NCBI GenBank assembly: GCA_011087605.1
Contig: JAALLE010000016.1
Span: 1-54,626, forward strand
Source of the DNA: Hyphomicrobiales bacterium
GTDB taxonomy: Bacteria > Pseudomonadota > Alphaproteobacteria > Rhizobiales > Rhizobiaceae
DNA: 54,626 nucleotides
Direction of reading: 5' to 3'
Every line of letters starts with the position of its first letter. Positions within the stretch are counted from its first letter, which is position 1. Shown one piece after another: positions 1 through 8,132 of the stretch. Below the pieces are notes generated by a model. It was not told the origin of the DNA. It worked only from the letters and a program-made list of their open reading frames with translations, and made no database searches. Both the position numbers and the translations under genes were made by a program.

Positions 1-48
1 CTGAAATCAAATCAACGAAACCGTCGTTTCTCAGATGAGTTTTTCAAC
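1..48. mobile_element. possible insertion-sequence end interrupting a glutamine synthetase-like gene
   Basis: On the minus strand the glutamine synthetase-like reading frame ends abruptly after VIIP, and the next bases read GTTGAAAAACTC (complement of 37-48). A terminus of this kind is common in IS5-like elements (from memory, not searched). The family sequence would normally go on with D-x-S-T-L. The element's body would lie outside the window, so the identification is tentative. The other possibility is a simple rearrangement junction. Confidence 0.3.
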
Positions 49-305
49 GGAATAATCACATAGTCGCCGTATCCACTTTCCCAACTCGTGGAGGCATATC
101 CGTCCGGTGTTGCCATCTCCAAGTCGGTCGCCAACAAGTAATTGCAGCAATGGGTTTCTTCATAGGCGCTTTCAACAAAGTTCAACGCATGGAAGCGTTT
201 GCCCAATAGGCGACCCTGCATATCCACCAAACAGACAAGCACCGTGTCGATACTCCCTGCGGCAACTTGCTCCTTAAGACTTTCAAACGAAACGACGCCC
301 TGCAT
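12..305 (-). pseudogene. glutamine synthetase-like (PuuA/GlnT type) N-terminal fragment
   Basis: The 97-residue frame starts normally and shows the N-terminal beta-grasp region of type-I/III-like glutamine synthetases, used in gamma-glutamyl-polyamine or related ligations: LVDMQGRLLGKRF near residues 26-38, then ATDLEMATPDG, then SGYGDYVIIP near residue 86. A full enzyme has about 440-470 residues, so the ATP- and glutamate-binding parts are missing. The last 11 residues (LKNSSEKRRFR) do not resemble the family, and the frame stops at 12. It therefore looks like a gene cut by an insertion or deletion. It lies 3' of a tRNA-Arg gene together with a transposase remnant, in keeping with a decayed accessory segment. 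The family is fairly sure; the exact substrate cannot be told. Confidence 0.65.
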
Positions 306-332
306 ATTTTGTATCTCCGCATTTCAGCAATT

Positions 333-363
333 GGGCAGACGCAGCACCAAGCAACGTCTGCCC
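333..363. repeat. 9-bp perfect inverted repeat
   Basis: GGGCAGACG (333-341) and CGTCTGCCC (355-363) can form a hairpin with a 13-nt loop. It lies 28 bases upstream of the start of the broken glutamine synthetase gene. No T-run follows on either strand, so it could be an operator, a weak terminator or part of a mobile element. Confidence 0.4.
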
Positions 364-442
364 TTCATCTTTACAGTCCAAATTATCCGTAGCGGTACGG
401 ATGTCTAGCCCCCCATGCCTGGGCCACTAATTTGCGGTTTGT

Positions 443-640
443 CTAATAAGGTTCTGGTACTGGCGCACGCATTCCCAGTGCGTGGTGCGGGCGAATGTAA
501 TTGTATTGTCTCAACCATTGGTAGATGACGATATGTGCCTGTTGGGTTGATGCAAACCATTCGGTGTTGGGCACTTCGCGACGCAACGTTCCATTGAACC
601 GCTCATTGGTGGCCAAATTGTTGGCGTGACAATCCAGCGG
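443..640 (-). pseudogene. transposase (rve integrase core) C-terminal remnant
   Basis: The complement of this stretch reads about 65 codons ending in TAG at 443-445 and includes NERFNGTLRREVPNTEWF followed by QYNYIRPHHALGMRAPVPE. This matches the C-terminal end of DDE integrase-core transposases of the IS3/IS481 type, where N-E-x-F-N-G carries the last catalytic glutamate region and R-P-H-x-A-L is the usual tail. A TAA lies in frame just upstream of about 641, and no N-terminal part is visible in the bases between it and the tRNA gene, so this is a dead fragment. It sits directly 3' of tRNA-Arg. Confidence 0.7.
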
Positions 641-722
641 TTACTATTTGCTTACGAGTGATAGATTGAAGAGAATTTTGGCATCTAAGAATCAAGCAAA
701 GCATTGATGTTAATAGATAAAT

Positions 723-799
723 TGGTGCACCCGGAGCGATTCGAACGCCCGACCCCCAGATTCGTAGTCTGGTGCTCTATCCAGCTGAGCTACGGGTGC
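723..799 (-). tRNA. tRNA-Arg (anticodon ACG)
   Basis: The complement begins GCACCCGTAGCTCAG and ends CGGGTGCACCA. The acceptor arms GCACCCG/CGGGTGC pair perfectly. The D-arm is GCTC-AGCTGGATA-GAGC, the anticodon stem CCAGA/TCTGG encloses the loop CTACGAA with anticodon ACG, and the T-arm contains GTTCGAATC. The 3' CCA is encoded. The gene has 77 nt, usual for tRNA-Arg(ACG), whose A34 is normally changed to inosine to read CGN codons. Its 3' end faces the decayed mobile DNA at 1-722, and tRNA 3' ends are classic integration sites. Confidence 0.95.
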
Positions 800-1000
800 A
801 TGCTTGCTGCAGACTTCATCCGCCGCAACAGCGCTGTGGTAAAGAGTTGCCAGCACAATTGCAAGCCGGTTTTACAGCAATAATTCGCTCCAGGCAGCAT
901 TCTTCTGCCCAACCCGTCGTGAATGCCAAATCCTCGACTTCAACTACCCGCAAAATATGTCCGAATTGCCTGGCAATTCTTTAGCCTGTCTCGTCGAAAA

Positions 1001-2107
1001 TTACAGGACAACCACTTTCGTGCCGTTTGGAACACGCTTGTACAGATCAATAACATCTTGATTCATAAGGCGAATGCACCCAGAAGGCGCAGCTGTGCCA
1101 ATTGATTTCCATTCAGGTGTACCGTGCAGACGATACAGCGTATCGACGCGGCCTTGCATCAGATAAAGCGCCCGGGCACCGAGCGGGTTTTTGACGCCTC
1201 CCGGCATGCCGCCATTCTTGGCACTCCATTTGCGCAAGCTGCGCTTGCGGGCAATCATTTCTTCCGGTGGCGTCCAGGTCGGCCATTTCTGCTTCCAGCC
1301 AACATGGGCCGCTCCAGACCACTCAAAACCGGCCTTGCCGACACCAATACCATAACGCATCGCCTTGCCACCCGACTGAATCAAATACAGATATTTGGAT
1401 TTCGGATCGACAACCAGTGTCCCGACCTTATGACGGGTGCGGTATTTGACCTGTTGTCTCAACAACCTCTTGTCGAGTTTTTTGACCGGTATGGCAGCCA
1501 GTTTGAAATCTCCGTCGGTCCGCGCACGATAGTCGTTGATGTTTTTCAAGGCCGGGTCAGAACTTCTGAACAATCCTCCTGCAAAAGCAGAAGTGATCTT
1601 CCCAGAGGAGGAATTTTTGCGCTTCTCCTGCGCCAGCAGTTTGCGCTTTTTGGCAGCTGCTGCTCGACGTTCCGATGCATCCTTACGTCGCTGGGCGGTT
1701 TTAAGACGACGTTGAGCCCGTCTTTCTGCGCGCAGAGCACGGTCATAAGCAGTTTTTGCTTTCTTGACGTCCCGTTTGGCGTTGCGCAATGGAACCTTGC
1801 GTTTGCCTTTTCGAGCCTCAAGTTTGGCGCGATACGTTTTTGAGATTTTCTTGCGCTTTAGTCGACGATCGTCGCGTGCCTCCCGTCGCTCCAGCGCATC
1901 GAGCTGTTTGCGCGCCTTGCGCAAAACAGACTTGGTGGTTTTGACGGTCTTCGAAGCAGCTTTCTTCTTAGCGCTGATCGAAGAAATTGAAGCTCCAAGA
2001 TAGCCAGATGTGCTGCTGGAAGTTGATGAACATGCTGACAAAATCAATGCCAACATCAGCACAAGTACAGCACCGCAGCCCCTGCGGAAAGTCGATGAAA
2101 ACGTCAT
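1001..2107 (-). CDS. L,D-transpeptidase lipoprotein with a very basic coiled-coil region (YkuD family)
   Basis: Predicted periplasmic L,D-transpeptidase of 368 residues, a family that makes 3-3 cross-links in peptidoglycan or links proteins to it. The chosen ATG at 2107 gives a hydrophobic leader (VLVLMLALILSAC) with a lipobox cysteine at about residue 26; an upstream ATG at 2212 would add 35 residues that spoil the signal. Residues ~45-165 are strikingly rich in Lys, Arg and Ala and predicted to be helical. The YkuD domain follows, with VDPKSKYLYLIQ near its start and the catalytic block HGTPEWKSIGTAAPSGCIRL, catalytic Cys near 344. The gene stands alone and is divergent from mmcB. The family is firm; the role of the basic helix is unknown. 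Confidence 0.88.
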   Translation of the reverse strand: MTFSSTFRRGCGAVLVLMLALILSACSSTSSSTSGYLGASISSISAKKKAASKTVKTTKSVLRKARKQLDALERREARDDRRLKRKKISKTYRAKLEARKGKRKVPLRNAKRDVKKAKTAYDRALRAERRAQRRLKTAQRRKDASERRAAAAKKRKLLAQEKRKNSSSGKITSAFAGGLFRSSDPALKNINDYRARTDGDFKLAAIPVKKLDKRLLRQQVKYRTRHKVGTLVVDPKSKYLYLIQSGGKAMRYGIGVGKAGFEWSGAAHVGWKQKWPTWTPPEEMIARKRSLRKWSAKNGGMPGGVKNPLGARALYLMQGRVDTLYRLHGTPEWKSIGTAAPSGCIRLMNQDVIDLYKRVPNGTKVVVL

Positions 2108-2261
2108 GAAAGAAACGCCTTTGCCCAATAGGTCGTGTGTTTCGCAAGAAACAGAAACATGATGAATAAACAGTAAAATCTTGGGGAAATAGTTGCCGTA
2201 ATCCCGCCACAATTAACCATACGTAACAGCGGATATTTTTCGATTCAACAGCCAGTTGCAC

Positions 2262-2276
2262 GAACGTCGAATGAAG
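2262..2276. promoter_or_regulatory. candidate LexA (SOS) box upstream of mmcB
   Basis: GAAC-N7-GAAG matches the alphaproteobacterial LexA operator GAAC-N7-GAAC (the same as GTTC-N7-GTTC on the other strand) with one mismatch. It lies 57 bases upstream of mmcB, a DNA-repair gene, in the gap shared with the divergent L,D-transpeptidase gene. One mismatch in an 8-base pattern can occur by chance. Confidence 0.3.
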
Positions 2277-2332
2277 CAAGGCTTTTATTGGGCCTGTGAT
2301 AATTATGCATCGTTTGACATGGAGATGGTGAG

Positions 2333-2872
2333 ATGTTTGGGTGGAAACAAATCATGAACCTGGCCCATGGTCCCATGCCCATAGTCTCGCTCAACGCTGC
2401 AAATCCGTTTATCGATGGCCGTCAGTCCCAAAGGGCTCTGATGATACGCACCGGTGTTGAGCGTTATTTTACAGATGCCGGATGGGCAACATTGCCCGAA
2501 CTGACGTTGCCTACGGGACGTCGCGCCGATCTTGTCGCGTTATCCGGCAAGGGGCAGGTTTGCATCGTTGAAGTAAAATCGTCTGTGGCTGACCTGAAGG
2601 CCGACAACAAATGGCCCGAATATCACGATTATTGCGACGAGTTGATCTTCGCGACACTGGCCGATGTACCAGCGGAGATTTTCCCCGAAGCGGCTGGTTT
2701 CATGGTGGCTGACGCCCACGGTGCAGAACTGTTACGCCCCCCACCGTTGGAAAAAATGGCCGCGGCACGACGCAAAGTGGTCCATCTGGCATTTGCCCGC
2801 GCCAGTGCACAGCGCCTGGCCCGTTGTTGCGCCCATGCCGGGCTGGACAGTACATTTTTTAACGATAGCTGA
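2333..2872 (+). CDS. mmcB: MmcB family DNA repair protein
   Basis: This 179-residue protein resembles the MmcB/DUF1052 family, whose Caulobacter member protects against mitomycin C. It shows a PD-(D/E)xK nuclease-like core: RRADLVALSGKGQVCIVEVKSS has an acidic residue followed by E-V-K, then DLKADNKWPEYHDYCDELIFA. Later parts GFMVADAHGAELLR and the Ala/Arg-rich C-terminus also fit. The start may be 2333 or the in-frame ATG at 2354; the first ~40 residues are less conserved. The gene converges on actR, with 22 bases between the stops that hold a short hairpin. The molecular function is inferred from the fold. Confidence 0.8.
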   Translation: MFGWKQIMNLAHGPMPIVSLNAANPFIDGRQSQRALMIRTGVERYFTDAGWATLPELTLPTGRRADLVALSGKGQVCIVEVKSSVADLKADNKWPEYHDYCDELIFATLADVPAEIFPEAAGFMVADAHGAELLRPPPLEKMAAARRKVVHLAFARASAQRLARCCAHAGLDSTFFNDS

Positions 2873-2879
2873 GACTGTT

Positions 2880-2898
2880 TGAAACCGTTCAGGTTTAA
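2880..2898. repeat. gene-end hairpin with CCGTTCAGG core (copy 1)
   Basis: AAACC-GTTCA-GGTTT (2882-2896) forms a 5-bp stem around the loop GTTCA between the convergent ends of mmcB and actR, overlapping the actR stop codon. The same 9-base core CCGTTCAGG occurs in hairpins at 9842-9862 and 47441-47460, each time at a gene end. Confidence 0.5.
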
Positions 2899-3455
2899 CG
2901 GGGTGCCCGTTTGGCCAAAATTCGTTGCAAGGTTCGACGGTGCATATTCAAACGACGAGCAGTCTCCGATACGTTGCGATCGCATAATTCATATACACGT
3001 TGAATGTGCTCCCAACGCACCCGATCTGCAGACATCGGATTTTCTGGTGGATTGGCACCCTCTTCAGTATTCTGCATCAAAGCTGCGTGAATTTCGTCCG
3101 CATCAGCGGGTTTGGCAAGATAATCGACAGCGCCTAATTTTACAGCAGTCACAGCGGTGGCGATGTTGCCGTAACCGGTGAGCGCCACGACGCGTGTTTC
3201 TGCACCCTTATTCTGCAGAGCGCTCACGACCTCCAGACCGTTACCGTCTTCCAGCCGCATGTCCACAACACAATAATCCGGCGTCTCTCTGGACACGTGG
3301 AATATCCCATCCCGCACAGTCTCAGCAGTTGTAACCGCATACCCGCGGCTTTCCATGGCCCGGCCAAGGCGCTGCAAAAACGGTCGATCATCGTCTACCA
3401 ACAGCAGGCTGGGTAATTTGCCATTTTTGTCCAAAGACTGCGACTGGTCGTTCAT
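2895..3455 (-). CDS. actR: redox response regulator ActR/RegA/PrrA
   Basis: This 186-residue response regulator is the DNA-binding half of the RegB-RegA (ActS-ActR) redox system, which controls respiration, nitrogen and carbon metabolism in alphaproteobacteria. The receiver domain has the acidic pocket DDD at 21-23, the phospho-acceptor Asp65 in VVDMRLEDGNG, and Lys115 in LAKPAD. The C-terminal Fis-type helix-turn-helix (NVSETARRLNMHRRTLQRI, ~158-176) is the nearly invariant RegA recognition helix. It follows actS in the same direction; a possible RegA box lies in the gap between them. The assignment is firm. Confidence 0.93.
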   Translation of the reverse strand: MNDQSQSLDKNGKLPSLLLVDDDRPFLQRLGRAMESRGYAVTTAETVRDGIFHVSRETPDYCVVDMRLEDGNGLEVVSALQNKGAETRVVALTGYGNIATAVTAVKLGAVDYLAKPADADEIHAALMQNTEEGANPPENPMSADRVRWEHIQRVYELCDRNVSETARRLNMHRRTLQRILAKRAPR

Positions 3456-3525
3456 TCACAATTCCAATTCTTCTCACCTGCATCTTTATAATAGAGCTTG
3501 AGGAGAATTCTTCGAGCGCCATTGC

Positions 3526-3540
3526 GCGCCGAATTGTCGC
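3526..3540. promoter_or_regulatory. candidate RegA/ActR binding site
   Basis: GCGCC-GAATT-GTCGC fits the loose RegA/PrrA consensus GCGNC-(N)x-GNCGC with a 5-base spacer. It lies in the actS-actR gap, 71 bases upstream of the actR start, and could allow autoregulation. The consensus is degenerate, so the support is modest. Confidence 0.35.
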
Positions 3541-3561
3541 ACCCCCTATTCCCTAGTCCAG

Positions 3562-4866
3562 TCATGCCTGCAGTTTGTCGCGTGGCCATTTTAGTTCAAT
3601 AAACGCCCCACCACCATGATGTTCTCGTTCAATATGGTTTTGAAAACCAATTTGCGCGCCGCTACGCTCGAGCAAAGTCTTGGCAATGAAGACCCCAAGG
3701 CCCAAGCCGCGCTTTTGGGCACCCTTGTTGTCTGGGCGCCCCGTCAGGAAAGGGTCCCCCAATCGTTCCAGAAGAGATGCTGGAAAGCCCGGACCATCAT
3801 CACTTATTTCCACCGACACCGTTTCTTCATCCCAATACATCACCACCACAACTTTTTCTCGTGCAAAGTCGACCGCATTGTCCAACAGATTACCCAGTCC
3901 GTAGTGAATGCCGGCATTGCGTCCCATAGTCGGTATCGTTACCAAATTTCCTTTGCTGTGAACTTCGATATCGATGCCAAAATCGCGCAGCGGTGCAACT
4001 TCTTCCTCAACCAGAACACCCAGCGTCTGGGTCCCGATAACTTCCTCTCCTGCGCTGGTCAGCGACGATAGTTTTTGCAAAATATCACGACAGCGATCCG
4101 CCTGAGCCCGCAGCAATAGGGCATCATCGCGCAACGGGCTGGCCTCGCCCAACTCATGCACCATTTCCTTGGCCACCAATGCGATCGTCGCCAGAGGCGT
4201 ACCCAATTCATGGGCTGCAGCGGCGGCAAGACCATCAAGATCTGAAAGGTATTCTTCGCGCTGCAATACCAGTTCCGTGGCTGCCAGGGCATCTGCGAGC
4301 TTTCGCGATTCTTCAGCCACCCGATAGGCATAAATCGCTGTAAACGCAGCAGTGCAGACAATCGCCAGCCAGACGCCCAAATTATATACAAACGGGATGT
4401 CCAGCGGTTCCTGTTCATTCCAGGGCAATGGCAGATGAAAAATAACCAGCACAGACAGAGCAAGCAAAGTTAGCAGCCACAGCGACAGGATATGGTCGAG
4501 ATGCAATGAGGTAGCCGCGACCACCACGGGGGCCATCAGCAGGATGGCAAACGGGTTTTGCAACCCACCTGTCAGGAACAAAAGCAGCCCGAGATGTACC
4601 ACGTCAAACGAAAGCAACATCATTGCCCCGCTGCCAGGAAGAAGATGATTGGCCTGGTAAAGTCGATCGAGCACCACGTTCAGACCAGCCGATATGGCGA
4701 TCAGCCCCAAGCAGATTTCCCACTGGAAGGGATATTGAAACCAAAAAGCCACCAGCAATATGGCCACCCCCTGGCCGATTATGGCGTAGCGGCGCAGGCG
4801 CAGGAATGTATCCAGCCTGACCAGAACTTCTTCTCGCCTTGTTGGCTGGTAGTTTTCGTCCTCCAT
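3562..4866 (-). CDS. actS: redox sensor histidine kinase ActS/RegB/PrrB
   Basis: Inner-membrane sensor kinase of 434 residues that partners ActR. About six membrane helices occupy residues ~27-180 and include GGLQNPFAILLMAP (100-113), the ubiquinone-binding motif of RegB. The H-box is AAAAHELGTPLATIAL with phospho-accepting His219. Cys259, in LRAQADRCRDIL, is placed like the redox-active cysteine of RegB. ATP-binding boxes follow: GLGNLLDNAVDFA (N), SDDGPGFP (G1), and GLGLGVFIAKTLLERSG (G2). A GGGGGG stretch just before the ATG at 4866 serves as ribosome-binding site. The gene lies between hrpB and actR, the usual order in rhizobia. Confidence 0.93.
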   Translation of the reverse strand: MEDENYQPTRREEVLVRLDTFLRLRRYAIIGQGVAILLVAFWFQYPFQWEICLGLIAISAGLNVVLDRLYQANHLLPGSGAMMLLSFDVVHLGLLLFLTGGLQNPFAILLMAPVVVAATSLHLDHILSLWLLTLLALSVLVIFHLPLPWNEQEPLDIPFVYNLGVWLAIVCTAAFTAIYAYRVAEESRKLADALAATELVLQREEYLSDLDGLAAAAAHELGTPLATIALVAKEMVHELGEASPLRDDALLLRAQADRCRDILQKLSSLTSAGEEVIGTQTLGVLVEEEVAPLRDFGIDIEVHSKGNLVTIPTMGRNAGIHYGLGNLLDNAVDFAREKVVVVMYWDEETVSVEISDDGPGFPASLLERLGDPFLTGRPDNKGAQKRGLGLGVFIAKTLLERSGAQIGFQNHIEREHHGGGAFIELKWPRDKLQA

Positions 4867-4950
4867 GTGCCCCCCTTATTTTGTTCCGCTATCTAGTTCT
4901 ATCTGGTTTCAGTGGCGAATTGAAACTGACACATCAAATATTCGCCAATA

Positions 4951-7475
4951 CTATTGTTTTCTAGGTTTTGCTCTGTGGGTAGCCGTCGCGGAAAGTGCGT
5001 CTTCAGGCCAGGGATGTTTGGGATACCGGCCTCTCAGATCGGCCCGCACATCGCGCCAACTTCCTCGCCAAAAACCAGGAAGGTCGCGGGTAATCTGAAT
5101 TGGTCGCCCAGCCGGTGAAACCAGTTCGACTTCGATCTCAATGCGCCCGTCCAGAATCGTTGGATGGCGATCCAATCCGAACAATTCCTGGGGCCGAACA
5201 CTCAACACAACTGATTGCGGTCCGTAGTCCAGCTTCAAATTTGACCCGCTTGGTGCCGCAAAATGCGTTGGTACCAGTCGATTCAACTCTTTCGCAGGAG
5301 GGTGGCCAGCCAACAACATCAATCCATCAGACAGAGACCCGTCCGCCAGTCGGCTCAATGAAGTTGCGTTTGAAAGAAATGGTGCCAACCAGTCATCTCG
5401 CCGAACAGTCAGTCCATCATCACTCACATCCGGCCAGGGGGCACCCAGTTCACGGTGCAGCAAAGCCAGCCTTTGCCTCAACTCTTTATCGGCAGAACGC
5501 CAAGGCAAAATATCAATACCGTGCTGCGATACTGCATCAAGCAACGCAGGTACGATATCTTCCGGCAACATCTTGATGTTCTGCGGCTTATCCAGAACCA
5601 ATGCACCCAATTGAGTAAACTGTTTGCTGGTGAGATTACCCGTGGCGGGATCAAATTTCGTTTCTCTAACCGGTTGGATCTTTTTTGAGAATTTCGACAA
5701 CAAGTCTGACTTTTCAATCGCCGCAGCCGACATTATTCGTGCGGCGCCGGCACGGCCCACCATATCGACCACCACAAGATAGTCCTGATTGGCAAGCGTT
5801 TCAGTCGCTTCCAGTTCCGCGCCACGGCCATTAGCCAGCCGATATCTCACCATGCCGTTGGGAGCTCCCCCCCCCGCCGTTGGGCAATCCGTTCGGCCTG
5901 CCCCGTCGCCAGAATGATGCCTGCAGACATTGATGGATCAGAATCAGCATTTTCCATCTGAGAAAACACCAGCTTTTGAGCCCGCTTTGACAAGGACGCG
6001 GCGAGATCACGGACCCGTTGTGCACGGGAATCCCGAGCGCTTTGCAAATTATGTAGCCGGATTTCCAGATCAATCGATTGACCTCCAACGCCGCGTTCCT
6101 GAATTAGTAGTGCCAAACGAGCAGCCTCATCGGCTGTCTCAATACCGCAGCCTGCAGCGACCAGAACCATATGTGCGTATCTCGGAGGCAGGGAGAGTTT
6201 GGAAAGTGCCTTGCCGTGGTCGGTCAATTGCCCATCGGCACGAAGGGCACCCAATTCCTGCAACACAGATCTGGCTTCCTGCATTGCCGGGGTGGGTGGC
6301 GTATCGAGCCAGTTTAGTTGGCCGGGGTCGCCGACCCCCCAGTCTGCCAAAGACAATAATAACGACGTCAGATCAGCGTTGAGGATTTCTGGCGGCGTGC
6401 GGGGTGGCAGGGCTGCGGTCTGCTCTGCCCGCCACAACCGAATGGCGCGGCCTGGTCCCAGACGCCCTGCCCGGCCGGCGCGTTGAATTACCGATGCCTG
6501 TGAAGCCCGCACTGTTTGAAGTCGGGTCAGTCCGGTAGAGGGTTCAAACACCGGCTGACGTGACAGTCCACTGTCGATCACGGTGTTTACACCATCAATT
6601 GTCAGTGACGTCTCAGCAATGGCGCTGGAAAGCACAATCTTGCGAACGCCTTCTTTCGGTGGATGAATGGCTGCGTCCTGCACTTTTTGCGGCAAAGCGC
6701 CATAGAGTCGGTGCAGCTCAACACCCTGAGGCAATCGGCCTTCCAACAGCCCGTTTACCCGTTCGATTTCCCTTTGCCCCGGCAGAAAGGCGAGAATACT
6801 GCGAGTTTCCTTGCGCGCCAGTTCCTGTCGAACTGCATCAGCCATCATCGTTTCGATGCGGATTTCCGGCAACCGGTCGTGATGAATTATTTCGACGGGA
6901 AATGTACGGCCTTGGGACTCCACAATCTTGGCACCCAACAGTCGAGCAACAGCATCACCTTCCAGTGTCGCCGACATCGGCATCAGGCGAAGATCCTCCC
7001 GAAGTGCGACCTGTAGATCAAGACAAAGAGCCAGCGCCAAATCTCCATCAAGACTGCGTTCGTGAAATTCGTCAAACAGTACTGCCGCGACATGATCAAG
7101 CCCCGGGTCGTCCACCAGCATGCGGCTGAAAACCCCTTCGGTTACAACTTCAATCTGCGTCGCTGCACTGACCCGGTTATCAAATCGAATGCGATATCCA
7201 ACCGTTTCTCCAACTCTCTCCCCAAGCAATGCTGCCATGCGCTGTGCCGCGGCCCTGGCAGCCAGACGGCGCGGTTCCAGGACAATTATTTTTCGTTGCT
7301 TTCGCCAGCTGGCATCGATCAATGCCAGTGGCACAATCGTTGTCTTGCCCGCACCCGGAGGCGCCACGAGAACAAGATTACTGGCACCTGCCAGACCGTC
7401 GGTAATCTGATCGAGCACCTGCACAACTGGCAGGTCGGGCAGGTTGGGCAGGTTGGGCAAATCCGGAACTATCAA
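4951..7475 (-). pseudogene. hrpB: ATP-dependent helicase HrpB, split by a frameshift in a G9 tract
   Basis: Two adjacent frames together make one HrpB-type DEAH-box helicase of about 840 residues. The first frame (7475 down to 5847, 542 codons) has Walker A APPGAGKTT, motif FDEFHERS (DEFH box), SAT motif MPMSATLEG, and motif VI QRAGRAGRLGPG. The second frame (ending at 4951) starts within overlap 5847-5853 and carries the C-terminal HrpB domain, with RYRLANGRGAEL near its start and DLPGFWRGSWRDVRADLRGRYP near the end. They meet at nine consecutive C on the plus strand (5867-5875). With eight, the reading would run through RRGGAPNGMVRYRLANGRG. The cause is either a sequencing error or a real, possibly switchable, frameshift. 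HrpB's cellular role is not well defined. Confidence 0.85.
7429..7464 (-). repeat. 9-bp tandem repeat at the 5' end of hrpB
   Basis: Three units of GGCAGGTYG (7429-7455) plus a partial fourth unit encode the repeated LPxLPxLP at residues ~4-16 of HrpB. The copies differ by one base. It keeps the reading frame, so changes in copy number would only lengthen or shorten the N-terminus. Confidence 0.6.
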
Positions 7476-7499
7476 AAACCAGAGAACATCTAAGAGCTA

Positions 7500-8132
7500 T
7501 TATTGATCGAGATCGACAATTTTGCCACCGGCAGCATCCGCGTCGGCCTTATCATGGGTAACCAGCAAAATGGGTAGGTTTTGTCGTTTTGCTTCATCGA
7601 ACACAAAACGCCGGATCTGATCACGACGTCCTGCATCAAGTTTTGAAAACGGCTCATCCAGCAATAGCGCGCGCGGCTGAGATACCAGCACCCGCATCAG
7701 CGCAACCCGCGCCTTTTGCCCTCCCGACAGGGTTGCAGGGTCACGATCAAAAAACTCGTCCAACCCGGCTTGGCTCAGTGCTTTTTCCGCCAGTCTGCGA
7801 CGGCTGGCACCCTTGATCGATGATGGAATGGCAAACAACAGATTTTCACCAACCGACATATGGGGAAACAACAACGGGTCCTGAAACAGGATCCCCGTAT
7901 GTCGCTCATGGGCCGGTTGATTGTTAAGTTGTTTGCCGCTTAGCACGATGTTGCCGCGAGCCTGAAAACTCGCTGGGAGAAATCCACCAACATATGCCAG
8001 CAAAGATGACTTTCCCGATCCAGACGGTCCCATCACCGTCAGAATTTCTCCCGGAGCAATCGATTCCGACAGGCGCATCAATTCGCGTCCGTCCAAAACG
8101 ATGACAACATCTTCAAGTAAAAGACCGGTCAT
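7500..8132 (-). CDS. ABC transporter ATP-binding protein (YnjD-like)
   Basis: ATPase subunit of a small-solute importer, 210 residues. It has Walker A GPSGSGKSS (35-43), Q-loop Gln84 in ILFQDPLLFPH, signature LSGGQ (135-139), Walker B RALLLDEPFSKLD, and the switch His in LLVTHDKADAD. It is short, with no regulatory C-terminal domain, as in the ThiQ/YnjD branch. Its ATG overlaps the permease stop by 4 bases (8129-8132), so the two are translationally coupled. The order substrate-binding protein, double permease, ATPase copies ynjBCD. The substrate is not known. Confidence 0.88.
   Translation of the reverse strand: MTGLLLEDVVIVLDGRELMRLSESIAPGEILTVMGPSGSGKSSLLAYVGGFLPASFQARGNIVLSGKQLNNQPAHERHTGILFQDPLLFPHMSVGENLLFAIPSSIKGASRRRLAEKALSQAGLDEFFDRDPATLSGGQKARVALMRVLVSQPRALLLDEPFSKLDAGRRDQIRRFVFDEAKRQNLPILLVTHDKADADAAGGKIVDLDQ

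Noticed and set aside
1124-1843. 239-codon open frame on the plus strand opposite the L,D-transpeptidase gene
   Set aside because: It is the antisense shadow of a Lys/Arg-rich coding region whose codons lack complementary stops; the protein shows no family features.
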